Assembly (NCBI RefSeq): GCF_018069755.1
Contig: NZ_JAGQDE010000004.1
Span: forward strand, 1-64,000
Reading direction: 5' to 3'
DNA from: Ideonella aquatica
Lineage (GTDB): Bacteria; Pseudomonadota; Gammaproteobacteria; Burkholderiales; Burkholderiaceae_C
Length of the DNA: 64,000 nt
The translations under genes and the position numbers were made by a program. The first letter of the stretch is position 1. Every line of letters starts with the position of its first letter. Below, in pieces: positions 19,730 through 28,319 of this stretch. Under the pieces are notes generated by a model. That model had not been told where the DNA came from. It did no database searches and worked only from the letters and a program-made list of their open reading frames with translations.

Positions 19730-21226
19730 TTATCGTTCGCGCAGTGCGTAAGCTTTAGCCTTGATGATCGGCTTGAGCAGGTAAGACAGCACAGTCTTGC
19801 GACCGGTCAGGATGTCGACCTCGGCCGTCATGCCCGGCAGCACCGGCAACTGGTCACCGAAGCTGGCTTGCTGGGTACGCACGCGCACGACGTAGAAGGC
19901 ATTGCCCTTCTCGTCGACTTCGGTGTCGGGGCTGATGTTCTCGACCTTGGCTTCAAGACTGCCGTAGATCGAGAAGTCGTAGGCGGTGAACTTGACGTTC
20001 GCGCTCTGGCCCGGCACCAGGAAGGCGATGTCACGCGGCATCACCCGCGCCTCCAGCACCAGGGTGTCGTCCAGCGGGACGATCTCGACGATGTCCTTGC
20101 CGGGCTGCACCACGCCGCCCACGGTGTTGGCCAGCAGGCGCTGCACACGGCCGCGCACCGGCGACTTGACCTGGGTCTTGTCGACCTTGTCGTCCAGTGC
20201 CACCTTGCCTTCATTGAGCGCATTGAGCTTGCCCAGGGCCTCGGAGAGTTCTTTGCGGGCCTCGTTGCGGAACTGCAGCTCAGTCTCCTGGACCTTGCGG
20301 CTGGCCTCGCCGATCGCGGCCTGGGCGCGGGCGATCTGGGCGGCGGCGCCTTCGGCATCGCCGCGGTTGCGGGTGACGTCGCGCTCCAGGCGCAGAACAT
20401 CGACCTGCGAGACCGCGCCGGTGGCCAGCAGCGGCCGGGTCTGGTTGAGTTCCTGCTGCGCCAGTTCCAGCCCGCGGAGCGCGGCCGAGCGGCGTGCCTG
20501 GGCTTCGGACAGCTCCTGCTGGCGCTGCATCACCTGCTGGCGGTTGATCGACACCAGTGTCGACAGCTCGCTCATGCGTGACTCGTACAGGCGGCGCTCT
20601 TCCTCGATGATGTGCTCGTCCTCGGCATCCTTGCCGCTGGGTGGCTTGAAGCTGGATCCCTCGGCCTGGGCGCGCAGCCGCGCCACCCGCACCTGCAAGG
20701 CAAAGCCCTGGGCATTGGCCTCGCGCACGCCCGAGGTGGCGCGGGTCTCGTCGATGCGCAGCAGCAACTGGCCGGCGTCGACCACATCGCCTTCGCGCAC
20801 CTTGATCTCGGAGACCACGCCGCCGTCCAGGGCCTGCAGCACCTGCAACTGGCTGGAGGGCACGACCTTGCCGTCACCGCGGGTGACCTCGTCGACCTGG
20901 GCAATGGCGGCCCAGGTCAGCAGCACTGCCAGCGTGATCGCGGTGACCCGCACCAGGTGCTGCGCGCGCGCCGTCGACTGGCGTGACATGACGCTCTCGA
21001 CGGTGCGCTCGAAGGCGTCCATGCCGGGCATCACGGCCGTGCCGGCCGGCGGCGGCAGGACGATCTGCTTCAGCGCGTTCCAGACCTGCCCCTGCTTGCG
21101 CCGGGCGGATGCCGGCTTGGCGGGTGGCGTCACGGTGACCGAGGGCGCTGCAGGGGTTGCGGCGGCGCCTGCCGGCGTCGGGGCGCCGGGGGACGGGGGA
21201 GAGGTGTCTTGCTCGCTCATGCTCAT
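19730..21226 (-). CDS. HlyD-family periplasmic adaptor of a type I secretion system (LapC-like)
   Basis: The product has 498 residues. A Pro/Ala-rich cytoplasmic N-terminus is followed by one membrane segment at about residues 90-110. Next comes a half-motif of the lipoyl fold (GDGKVVPSSQLQVLQ, then GGVVSEIKVREGDVV), a long coiled coil at about 180-330, the second lipoyl half (VKSPVRGRVQRL), and a C-terminal beta region with NISPDTEVDEKGN and PVLPGMTAEVDI. This is the order of the HlyD/LapC membrane-fusion family, which links the inner-membrane ABC exporter to the outer-membrane channel. Its start overlaps the stop of the exporter gene (ATGA at 21223-21226), so translation is probably coupled. 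The giant adhesin downstream is the obvious substrate. Confidence 0.93.
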   Translation of the reverse strand: MSMSEQDTSPPSPGAPTPAGAAATPAAPSVTVTPPAKPASARRKQGQVWNALKQIVLPPPAGTAVMPGMDAFERTVESVMSRQSTARAQHLVRVTAITLAVLLTWAAIAQVDEVTRGDGKVVPSSQLQVLQALDGGVVSEIKVREGDVVDAGQLLLRIDETRATSGVREANAQGFALQVRVARLRAQAEGSSFKPPSGKDAEDEHIIEEERRLYESRMSELSTLVSINRQQVMQRQQELSEAQARRSAALRGLELAQQELNQTRPLLATGAVSQVDVLRLERDVTRNRGDAEGAAAQIARAQAAIGEASRKVQETELQFRNEARKELSEALGKLNALNEGKVALDDKVDKTQVKSPVRGRVQRLLANTVGGVVQPGKDIVEIVPLDDTLVLEARVMPRDIAFLVPGQSANVKFTAYDFSIYGSLEAKVENISPDTEVDEKGNAFYVVRVRTQQASFGDQLPVLPGMTAEVDILTGRKTVLSYLLKPIIKAKAYALRER

Positions 21227-23493
21227 GCCGCCCTCGCGATGCGGCCGCTCTGCAGCGCTTCCATGATGCGGTCGCGCGGGCCATCGGCCACGACACGGCC
21301 GCCGTCGACCACGATGACCCGGCTGACCAGCGACAGCAGCGAGGTGCGGTGGGTGACCAGCACCACGGTCTTCTCGCGGGTGAATTCGCCCAGGCGCTGG
21401 GTGATCTGGGCCTCGGTGGAAAAATCCATGGCGCTGGTGGGTTCGTCCAACAGCAGCACCGGTGAGTTGTGCAGCGCGGCGCGGGCCAGGCCCACGCTCT
21501 GGCGCTGACCGCCCGAGAGGTATTCGCCGCGCTCGCCCACGTTCAGGTCAAAGCCGTGCGGATGCCGATTGATGAACTCGCCCAGGCCGGCCAGCTCGGC
21601 GGCGGCAACGATCGAGCCGTCATCGGCGTAGGGCAGGCCGAAAGTGATGTTGTCGCGCAGCGAGCCGAAGAACAGCATCACGTCCTGCGACACGCAGCCC
21701 ACATTGCGGCGCAGGTCGGCGGGGTCGAGCTGGCGCAGGTCGATGCCGTCGATCAGCACCGCGCCCTCGGTGGGCTGGTACAGGCCCATCAGCAGGCGCT
21801 GCAGCGTGGACTTGCCGGAGCCCACCTTGCCGATCACCGCCACCCGCTCGCCGGGCTGGACCTTGAAGCTGATCTTGTCCAGGGCCTTGTCGTCACGGCC
21901 CGGGTAGGCGAAGGACACGCCGCGGAACTCGATCTCGCCCCGCAGCTTGGCGCGGTGGATGTAAGCCTTGCCGGCGGGGCGCTCGACCGGGTTCTTCATG
22001 ATCTCGTCCAGGCCGGCCAGCGCGGTGCGGGCGCCCTGGTACTGCATCAGCAGCGCGACGATCTGGCCGGCAGGCATCAGCGCCCGGCTGGCCAGCATCG
22101 ACGAGGCGATCAGACCGCCCATGGTCAGCATCCGGTTGCCGATCAGGTAGACGCCAATGACCACGATGCACACCGTGACCAGCTGCAGCACGAAGTTGGT
22201 CAGGTAGCCGGCGCCCTGCGACAGGCCGCGCATGCGCACCGAGGTGCTGGCCAGGAAGACATTGGTCTTCTCCCAGCGCGACTGGATCACGCCCTCGGCG
22301 CCCTGCGCCTTGATGGTCTCGATGCCGGTGAGCGCCTCCACCAGCGTGGCGTTGCGCATCGCCGAGGCCCGGTAGGTGGACTCCGACAGGCGTTGCAGCT
22401 TGTCCTGCAGCGCCCAGCCGGCGGCCAGCACCGCCAGGAAGCCCAACAGCACCGGGATCGCCAGCCAGGGTGAAATGACGATGATCACCAGCAGGAACAG
22501 GGCCGCAAAGGGCAGGTCGATCAGCGCCGTCACGGTGGACGAGGCGATGACATCGCGCACCGTCTCGAATCCGCGCAGGTTGGACGCAAAGGAGCCCACC
22601 GACTGCGGCCGCTTTTCCAGTCGCATGCCCAGAACCTGCTCCATCAGGCGGGCGCTGAGCTCGACGTCGATGCGGGCGCTGGCCTCGTCGACGAAGTGGC
22701 TGCGCAGCTTGCGCAGCAGCAGGTCGGCCAGCAGGACGATGACCACGCCGACGGCCAGCGACCAGAGCGTCTCGTAGGCGGCATTGGGCACCACCCGGTC
22801 GTAGACGTTCATGGTGAACATGGGCAGCGCCAGTGCCAGCACATTGACCAGGCTGGCGGCCAGCAGGATGTCGCGGTAGACATGGCGCTGGCCCAGCAGC
22901 GCCGACCAGAACCAGTGGCCCTTGCCGCGGTCGTGCACCTCGGGCGCGCGCTCGTCAAAGCGGAAATGCGGGCGCACGTACAGCACCAGGCCGCGGTGGC
23001 GCTCGTTGAGCTGCTCGGCACTGAGCTGCACCGCCCCCTGGCCGGTCTCGGGCAGCAGCACACGGGCGTCGCCGGCCTCGGTCCAGCCCAGCAGCACACA
23101 GCACTTGTCCTCGTTCAGCAGCAGGATGGCGGGCAGCGCGGCGGCGTCGATGGCCTGCACCTGCTGGCGCTCCAGCCGGGTGTACATGCCGGCCCGTGCC
23201 GCGGCCCGCTCGGCCAGATCCAGCGTCAGGCGGCCCTGGCCGCCCAGCGGCAGGCCGGCGCTGAGCGAGGCGCGGGTGGCACTGTGACCGTGCAGGCGGC
23301 AGATCTCGATCAGGCAGTCGAGCAGCGGGTCGGGCGTGAGCAGATCCTCGCGCTGACCAGGCGGCGGCAGGCGGCCGCTGACCGCGCGGGGCGCTGCGGC
23401 CACCGGGGCAGGGGCCGCGGCGGCTGGCGTCGGGGTGGGCGCGGGAGTCGCGGGGTCGGGCATGGTGGGCTCGGGCGGCGAAGAGGTCGTCAT
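21223..23493 (-). CDS. type I secretion ABC transporter, permease plus ATPase with peptidase-like N-domain (LssB/LapB type)
   Basis: I chose the ATG at 23493, giving 756 residues, because its first base is the last base of the upstream NUDIX stop codon (TGATG). After a Pro/Ala-rich head, residues about 52-185 resemble the C39-like domain of LssB-family exporters (DPLLDCLIEIC). This domain usually binds rather than cuts the substrate. Six membrane helices follow (about 200-480), then the nucleotide-binding domain: Walker A GKVGSGKST near 555-563, signature LSGGQRQ near 658, Walker B VLLLDEPTS and H-loop VTHRT. It should export the adjacent giant adhesins with the HlyD-type adaptor. No TolC-like gene is visible in the window. 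Confidence 0.93.
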   Translation of the reverse strand: MTTSSPPEPTMPDPATPAPTPTPAAAAPAPVAAAPRAVSGRLPPPGQREDLLTPDPLLDCLIEICRLHGHSATRASLSAGLPLGGQGRLTLDLAERAAARAGMYTRLERQQVQAIDAAALPAILLLNEDKCCVLLGWTEAGDARVLLPETGQGAVQLSAEQLNERHRGLVLYVRPHFRFDERAPEVHDRGKGHWFWSALLGQRHVYRDILLAASLVNVLALALPMFTMNVYDRVVPNAAYETLWSLAVGVVIVLLADLLLRKLRSHFVDEASARIDVELSARLMEQVLGMRLEKRPQSVGSFASNLRGFETVRDVIASSTVTALIDLPFAALFLLVIIVISPWLAIPVLLGFLAVLAAGWALQDKLQRLSESTYRASAMRNATLVEALTGIETIKAQGAEGVIQSRWEKTNVFLASTSVRMRGLSQGAGYLTNFVLQLVTVCIVVIGVYLIGNRMLTMGGLIASSMLASRALMPAGQIVALLMQYQGARTALAGLDEIMKNPVERPAGKAYIHRAKLRGEIEFRGVSFAYPGRDDKALDKISFKVQPGERVAVIGKVGSGKSTLQRLLMGLYQPTEGAVLIDGIDLRQLDPADLRRNVGCVSQDVMLFFGSLRDNITFGLPYADDGSIVAAAELAGLGEFINRHPHGFDLNVGERGEYLSGGQRQSVGLARAALHNSPVLLLDEPTSAMDFSTEAQITQRLGEFTREKTVVLVTHRTSLLSLVSRVIVVDGGRVVADGPRDRIMEALQSGRIARAA

Positions 23494-24038
23494 CAGGCGA
23501 TATCGGAGCAATGGACGCCGAATTGACCCCGACGGCGGTCGTCGAAGAATCGGGTCAAGGTTTCCCGCACGGTGCGGAAGGCCAGTTCGTCCCAGGGCAC
23601 CTCGTCCTCGCGGAACAGGCGGGCCTCCAGGGTCTCGGGGCCGGGATCGAGGTGGGTGTCGAGCATGCGGGCGCGGTAGAACAGGTGAACCTGACCGACG
23701 CGCACCACGTTGAGCACGGTGAACAGGCCGTCGAGCTCGACGCGCGCGCCGGCCTCCTCGACCGTTTCACGCAGCGCGCCCTCGGCGGTGCTTTCGCCCA
23801 GTTCCATGAAGCCGGCCGGCAAGGTCCACAGGCCGTGGCGCGGCTCAATTGCGCGGCGGCACAGCAGCACCTGCTCGCCCCAGACCGGCACGGTGCCCAC
23901 GACATTCAGCGGGTTCTCGTAGTGGATCAGGGCGCAGGCGCTGCAGACGGCCCGGGGCCGGTTGTCGTCGGCCGGTACCTGGTACTGGGTGGGCGCGCCG
24001 CAGGCGCGGCAGTGCTGGATGATTCGGGCGGCCCACAT
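23493..24038 (-). CDS. NUDIX hydrolase with N-terminal zinc ribbon, 181 aa
   Basis: The product has a Cys4 zinc-ribbon (CRACG and CSAC, residues about 10-35) and then a full NUDIX box, GFMELGESTAEGALRETVEE followed by AG. This matches the bacterial zinc-ribbon NUDIX proteins that hydrolyse nucleotide diphosphate derivatives; the exact substrate cannot be read from sequence. I prefer the ATG at 24038 over one at 24062, because a TACACT box lies 7 bases before it (24046-24051) and no Shine-Dalgarno is present. That arrangement is shared with several other genes here. Its stop codon overlaps the start of the type I exporter gene, an odd partner for a nucleotide-pool enzyme. Confidence 0.9.
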   Translation of the reverse strand: MWAARIIQHCRACGAPTQYQVPADDNRPRAVCSACALIHYENPLNVVGTVPVWGEQVLLCRRAIEPRHGLWTLPAGFMELGESTAEGALRETVEEAGARVELDGLFTVLNVVRVGQVHLFYRARMLDTHLDPGPETLEARLFREDEVPWDELAFRTVRETLTRFFDDRRRGQFGVHCSDIA

Positions 24039-24109
24039 GTCACCGAGTGTAGCGGCCCGCATGGCATCATCGACGGATCTGCAGCCCTCACGAGCGAGAG
24101 AACCCGCCC

Positions 24110-24802
24110 ATGGACGTCATTTTTCCGCCGGCCGCACCGGTCATCGTGCCCACCAGCGACGGCCGGGGTTTTCCGGTGCATCGCATCTACTGCGTCGGCC
24201 GCAACTATGTGGACCATGCGATCGAGATGGGCGCCACCGGCCGCGAACCGCCGTTCTTCTTCATGAAGCCGGCCGATGCGGTGGTGCCGGTGGCCGCGGG
24301 CAGCGTGGGTCACATCCCGTATCCCACGCAGACAAGGAACCTGCACCACGAGGCCGAGCTGGTGGTGGCGATCCGCACCGGCGGCGCCAACATCCCGGTG
24401 GAACAGGCCGCGCGCCACATCTTCGGCTATGCCTGCGGTCTGGACATGACGCGCCGCGATCTGCAGAACGAGATGAAGAAGCAGGGCCGGCCCTGGGACA
24501 TCGGCAAGTCCTACGACCAGTCGGCGCCGATCGGCCCGATCCACCCGATCAGCGCCACCGGCGAGCTGCTCAAGGGCGCAATCAGCCTGAGCGTCAACGG
24601 CCAGGTGCGCCAGCAGGCCGATGTGTCGCAGCTGATCTGGAGCGTGGCCGAAACCATCTCGGTGCTGAGCCAGGCCTGGGTGCTGCAGCCCGGCGACCTG
24701 ATCTACACCGGCACGCCGGCCGGCGTGGGCGCGGTGCTCTCGGGCGACCGCATGGACATGCAGATCGACGGCCTGGGCGGGCTGTCGGTGGTGGTGGACT
24801 GA
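24110..24802 (+). CDS. fumarylacetoacetate hydrolase family protein, 230 aa
   Basis: The protein has the short single-domain FAH fold: IYCVGRNYVDHAIEMG near the start, PPFFFMKPADAVVP, and HHEAELVVAI with the metal-binding Glu residues. It also has ACGLDMTRRDLQ and the C-terminal LIYTGTPAGVGAV. Members cleave or decarboxylate 2,4-diketo acids or similar acyl substrates using Mg2+. Length is normal for this subgroup (fumarylpyruvate hydrolase-like). It precedes maleylacetoacetate isomerase by 11 bases, so the pair probably acts on maleyl/fumaryl ring-cleavage products (gentisate or homogentisate type). The precise substrate is an inference. Confidence 0.92.
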   Translation: MDVIFPPAAPVIVPTSDGRGFPVHRIYCVGRNYVDHAIEMGATGREPPFFFMKPADAVVPVAAGSVGHIPYPTQTRNLHHEAELVVAIRTGGANIPVEQAARHIFGYACGLDMTRRDLQNEMKKQGRPWDIGKSYDQSAPIGPIHPISATGELLKGAISLSVNGQVRQQADVSQLIWSVAETISVLSQAWVLQPGDLIYTGTPAGVGAVLSGDRMDMQIDGLGGLSVVVD

Positions 24803-24813
24803 CGGGGCGGGCG

Positions 24814-25452
24814 ATGGCGATCGAGCTCTTCAACTACTTCCGCTCGTCGGCCTCCTACCGCGTGCGCATTGCGCTGGCGCTCAAGGGCCTGCCCTTCGAC
24901 TATCGCGCGGTGCACCTGCAGAAAAACGAGCAGACCGCCGAGTCCTATGCTGCGGTGTCGGCGGCGCGCCTGGTGCCGCTGCTGCACGACGGGGACGCCT
25001 GGGTGCATCAGTCGATGGCGATCATCGAGTACCTGGACGAGACCCATCCTGAGCCGCCGCTGCTGCCGGCCGATCCGCTGCAGCGCGCGCGTGTGCGTGC
25101 GCTGGCGCAGGACATCGCCTGCGAGATCCACCCGCTGAACAACCTGCGCGTACTGCGCTACCTGGTGCAGTCGATGGGGGTGAGCGAGGACGACAAGAAC
25201 CGCTGGTACCGCCACTGGGTTGAAACCGGCCTGGAGACGGTGGAACGCCAGCTGGTGGCCCGCCCGGGCCGCTTCTGCCATGGTGACACGCCCACGCTGG
25301 CCGACTGCCTGCTGGTGCCGCAGATCTTCAACGCCCAGCGCTTTGATTGCCGCCTGGACCACGTGCCCCAGGTGATGCGGGTCTTCGAGGCCTGCATGGC
25401 GCTCGACGCCTTTGAATCCACCCGCCCCGAGAAGTGCCCGGATGCGGCCTGA
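24814..25452 (+). CDS. maiA: maleylacetoacetate isomerase (zeta-class glutathione transferase)
   Basis: The 212-residue product has a thioredoxin-like N-domain with the zeta-class active-site loop SSASYRVRIALALKG (residues about 10-24). It also has the glutathione-contact segments ARLVPLL and QSMAIIEYLDE, and an all-alpha C-domain containing CEIHPLNNLRVLRYL. The enzyme isomerises maleylacetoacetate (or maleylpyruvate) to the fumaryl form with glutathione. The start ATG at 24814 follows the fumarylacetoacetase-family gene by 11 bases. The 3' end overlaps the next gene by 11 bases, so all three are likely one operon. Maleylpyruvate versus maleylacetoacetate specificity cannot be decided from sequence. 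Confidence 0.93.
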   Translation: MAIELFNYFRSSASYRVRIALALKGLPFDYRAVHLQKNEQTAESYAAVSAARLVPLLHDGDAWVHQSMAIIEYLDETHPEPPLLPADPLQRARVRALAQDIACEIHPLNNLRVLRYLVQSMGVSEDDKNRWYRHWVETGLETVERQLVARPGRFCHGDTPTLADCLLVPQIFNAQRFDCRLDHVPQVMRVFEACMALDAFESTRPEKCPDAA

Positions 25453-26212
25453 GGACTGGCTGCCGGCCGACGGGCTGCCGGCCAACGTGGCCGGTGGCAT
25501 GTCCACCCGTGCCGGCGGTGTCAGCGCGCCGCCTTTTGACAGCCTGAACCTGCGGCCCTCGGGCCTGCGCGCCGATGCCGTGGACGACCCCTCGGCCATC
25601 GCCGAGAACCAGCGCCGCTGGGCGGCCGTCATGGCACCCGCGCGGCCGGTCTGGCTGGACCAAGTGCATGGCGCACGCGTGGTGCGCCTGGGCTTGGCGG
25701 ACCTGAATGACGCCAGCGGACCCTTCCACCAGGCTGATGCGGCGGTCACCACCGAGCGCGGCGTGGCCTGCACGGTGCTGGTGGCCGATTGCCTGCCGGT
25801 GCTGCTGGCCGACCGCCGCGGCCGTGCCGTGGGCGCTGCGCACGCAGGCTGGCGCGGACTGGCCGGTGGCGTGCTGGAAGCCACCGTGGCTGAACTGTGC
25901 GACGCGGCCGAGGGCACCCCGGCCGGGCTGCAGGCCTGGCTGGGCGCCTGCATCGGCCCGAACGCCTTCGAGGTGGGCGCAGACGTGCGCGACGCCTTCG
26001 GGCCTGCGGCGCAGGCCCATTTCCGTCCCACCGGCCAGGCCGGGAAGTGGTGGGCCGACCTGCCATCACTGGCGCGCCAGCGGCTGGCGGCGGCCGGGGT
26101 GACCCTGGTCAGCGGCGGCCGCTGGTGCACGGCCAGCAATGCCTCACGGTTCTTCTCGTTCCGACGGGACCGTGTCACCGGACGCCACGCGGCCTCGGTC
26201 TGGCTCGTCTGA
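25442..26212 (+). CDS. pgeF: peptidoglycan editing factor / multicopper-oxidase-like YfiH family protein
   Basis: The 256-residue product has the DUF152/YfiH (PgeF) core: VWLDQVHGARVV, VLVADCLPVLL, AAHAGWRGLAGGV and GACIGPNAFEVG. The His and Cys residues in DQVHG, VADC and AHAGWRG match the conserved metal/active-site set. Family members prevent misincorporation of serine into peptidoglycan precursors, and older annotations call them polyphenol oxidase or laccase. I chose the ATG at 25442, inside the end of maiA (11-base overlap), over an earlier ATG at 25412 that would add ten unconserved residues. Its last 69 bases overlap a convergent small membrane-protein gene. Confidence 0.92.
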   Translation: MRPEDWLPADGLPANVAGGMSTRAGGVSAPPFDSLNLRPSGLRADAVDDPSAIAENQRRWAAVMAPARPVWLDQVHGARVVRLGLADLNDASGPFHQADAAVTTERGVACTVLVADCLPVLLADRRGRAVGAAHAGWRGLAGGVLEATVAELCDAAEGTPAGLQAWLGACIGPNAFEVGADVRDAFGPAAQAHFRPTGQAGKWWADLPSLARQRLAAAGVTLVSGGRWCTASNASRFFSFRRDRVTGRHAASVWLV

Positions 26213-26419
26213 ACGCGCGGGGTCAGCCGGTGCTTCGGCGGCCTGCCGCGCGCGGCGCCGCAGGGGCGTGCCCAGGATGTACAGCAGGATCCACAGCGGC
26301 AGCACGCCGTAGCCCAGCAGGATGAACAGCGCGCCGAGCAGGCTGCCGCTGGGGGAGGTGACTTCCGCAGCGGCCATCATCACGATGACGAAGCCCCAGG
26401 CGATGGCGACGATGTGCAT
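26144..26419 (-). CDS. small two-helix membrane protein of unknown function, 91 aa
   Basis: Residues about 2-20 and 28-49 are two hydrophobic segments, and the remaining 40 residues are a polar, charged tail (LRRRARQAAEAP). I do not recognise a named family. The gene is divergent from phaC, and its 3' end overlaps the 3' end of pgeF by 69 bases in antisense. Because the overlap lies in the polar tail, the true stop or the reality of the tail is less certain than the membrane part. Confidence 0.65.
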   Translation of the reverse strand: MHIVAIAWGFVIVMMAAAEVTSPSGSLLGALFILLGYGVLPLWILLYILGTPLRRRARQAAEAPADPARSDEPDRGRVASGDTVPSEREEP

Positions 26420-26542
26420 TTCAAATTATGAAAAGTAAATCCAAATGGTGGAAAAATCAGTCATCATGGGGTAAGCTTGTGCCCGAAGAATGCTGCCACA
26501 CACCACAGGCCCATCAGGCCACATGATCGAGGAGACACGCGC
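26420..26542 (+). promoter_or_regulatory. AT-rich intergenic region with candidate phaC promoter
   Basis: The stretch 26420-26470 is markedly AT-rich for this genome and separates phaC from the divergent small gene. A weak sigma-70-like pair is TGGAAA (26449-26454) and TAAGCT (26472-26477) with a 17-base spacer, which would leave a leader of about 60 bases. A GAGGAGA Shine-Dalgarno lies 7 bases before the GTG at 26543. Confidence 0.4.
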
Positions 26543-28252
26543 GTGAAGATGCCGGCCATGCCCACCTTGGACGCCTTCGGTCCGCAAGCCCAGAAGACGG
26601 CCGATGCCTTCGGCGCTGCCGTCGGCGGCCTGATGAAGTCGATGGGCGCGCTGAACCTGCCCAGCGACGCGATCGCCCAGCTGCAGGCCGATTACCTCAA
26701 GGAAGCCACACTGATCTGGAACGGCACGCTGCAGTCGATGCAGGGTGGCGAAGCCGCCAGCTGCGCGCCGATCAAGGACCGCCGCTTCTCGGCCAAGGAC
26801 TGGAGCGCCACGCCGGCCAGCGCCTTCAGCGCGCAGATGTACCTGCTCAATGCCCGCACCCTGATGCAGATGGCCGAGAACGTGCAGGGCGACGCCAAGA
26901 CCAAGGGCCGCATCCGCTTCGCGGTGCAGCAGTGGGTGGACGCGATGAGCCCCAGCAACTTCCTGGCGCTCAACCCCGAGGCCCAGCGCAAGGCGCTGGA
27001 AAGCCGTGGCGAGAGCATCTCCAAGGGCGTACAGCAGCTGGTCCATGACCTGCAGCAGGGCCATGTCTCGCAAACCGACGAGAGCCTCTTCGAGGTCGGC
27101 CGCAACGTGGCCACCACCGAGGGCGCGGTCGTCTTCGAGAACGAGTTCTTCCAGCTGATCGAGTACAAGCCGCTGACCGCCAAGGTCTTCGAGCGGCCGA
27201 TGCTGTTCGTGCCACCGTGCATCAACAAGTACTACATCCTGGACCTGCAGCCCGAGAACTCGCTGATCCGCTACACCGTGCAGCAGGGTCACCGGGTGTT
27301 CGTGGTCAGCTGGCGCAACCCGGATGAGTCGATGGCGTCCAAGACCTGGGACGACTACATCGAGCACGGCCCGATCACCGCCATCCACACGGTGCAGGCG
27401 ATCACCGGCGCCAAGACGATTGACACGCTGGGCTTCTGCGTCGGCGGCACCATCCTGTCCACCGCGCTGGCGGTGCTGGCTGCGCGCGGCGAGCAACCGG
27501 CCGAATCGGTCACGCTGCTGACGACCTTTGTCGACTTCGCCGACACCGGCATCCTCGACCTGTTCGTCGACGAGCCGATGTGCCAGATGCGCGAGATGAC
27601 CATCGGCGAGCGCGCACCGCAGGGCCCCGGCCTGCTCAAGGGCCAGGAGCTGGCCACCACCTTCAGCTTCCTGCGCCCGAACGACCTGGTCTGGAACTAC
27701 GTGGTGGGCAACTACCTGAAGGGCGAGACCCCACCGCCCTTCGACCTGCTGTACTGGAACAGCGATTCCACCAACCTGCCGGGCCCGATGTACTGCTGGT
27801 ACCTGCGCAACACCTACCTCGAGAACAAGCTCAAGGTGCCGGGTGCGCTGAGCACCTGCGGCGAGAAGGTCGACCTGGGCGCGATCAAGGCGCCGGTCTA
27901 CCTGTACGCCTCGCGCGAGGACCACATCGTGCCCTGGACCGGTGCCTACGCATCCACCAAGGTGTTCAAGGGCAAGAAGCGCTTCATGCTGGGCGCCTCG
28001 GGCCACATTGCCGGCGTGATCAACCCGCCGGCCGCCGGCAAGCGCAGCCACTGGGTCAATGACAAGCTGCCCGACACCGCCGACGCCTGGCTGGCCGGCG
28101 CCAAGGAAGTGCCTGGCAGCTGGTGGACCGACTGGGCCCAGTGGCTGGGCAGCCATGCCGGCAAGCAGATCACGGCGCCCAAGTCCTACGGCAGCGCCAA
28201 GTTCAAGGCCATCGAGCCGGCCCCCGGCCGCTACGTCAAGCAAAAGGCCTGA
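26543..28252 (+). CDS. phaC: class I poly(3-hydroxyalkanoate) synthase
   Basis: The enzyme polymerises (R)-3-hydroxyacyl-CoA into polyester on the granule surface. The lipase-like box GFCVGG places the catalytic Cys at residue 299. Asp460 (in REDHIVPW) and His488 (in SGHIAG) complete the triad, with the same spacing as C319/D480/H508 of the Cupriavidus enzyme. I start at the GTG 26543 because a GAGGAGA Shine-Dalgarno lies 7 bases upstream. This gives 569 residues, against 589 in Cupriavidus, the difference being a shorter N-terminus. It is first in a phaC-phaA-phaB cluster. The protein resembles class I synthases throughout, including [13 protein letters not shown] and the PAAGKRSHW region. 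Confidence 0.97.
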   Translation: MKMPAMPTLDAFGPQAQKTADAFGAAVGGLMKSMGALNLPSDAIAQLQADYLKEATLIWNGTLQSMQGGEAASCAPIKDRRFSAKDWSATPASAFSAQMYLLNARTLMQMAENVQGDAKTKGRIRFAVQQWVDAMSPSNFLALNPEAQRKALESRGESISKGVQQLVHDLQQGHVSQTDESLFEVGRNVATTEGAVVFENEFFQLIEYKPLTAKVFERPMLFVPPCINKYYILDLQPENSLIRYTVQQGHRVFVVSWRNPDESMASKTWDDYIEHGPITAIHTVQAITGAKTIDTLGFCVGGTILSTALAVLAARGEQPAESVTLLTTFVDFADTGILDLFVDEPMCQMREMTIGERAPQGPGLLKGQELATTFSFLRPNDLVWNYVVGNYLKGETPPPFDLLYWNSDSTNLPGPMYCWYLRNTYLENKLKVPGALSTCGEKVDLGAIKAPVYLYASREDHIVPWTGAYASTKVFKGKKRFMLGASGHIAGVINPPAAGKRSHWVNDKLPDTADAWLAGAKEVPGSWWTDWAQWLGSHAGKQITAPKSYGSAKFKAIEPAPGRYVKQKA

Positions 28253-28283
28253 GCGGGCAAGCGCCTCAACGCATTCATACTTC

Positions 28284-28302
28284 ATGGCCTGACAGTGGCC
28301 AT
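28284..28302 (+). other. small hairpin between phaC and phaA
   Basis: ATGGCC (28284-28289) pairs with GGCCAT (28297-28302) across a 7-base loop and is followed by TTTCT. It is too weak for a full terminator but could attenuate read-through or define an mRNA end. The phaA Shine-Dalgarno GAGGAG follows directly. Confidence 0.35.
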
Positions 28303-28319
28303 TTTCTGAGGAGACTTTC

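Noticed and set aside
13585-19758. Plus-strand open frame of 2057 codons
   Set aside because: It is antisense to the 3143-residue adhesin, whose domain repeats, RTX end and terminator make the minus strand the coding one.
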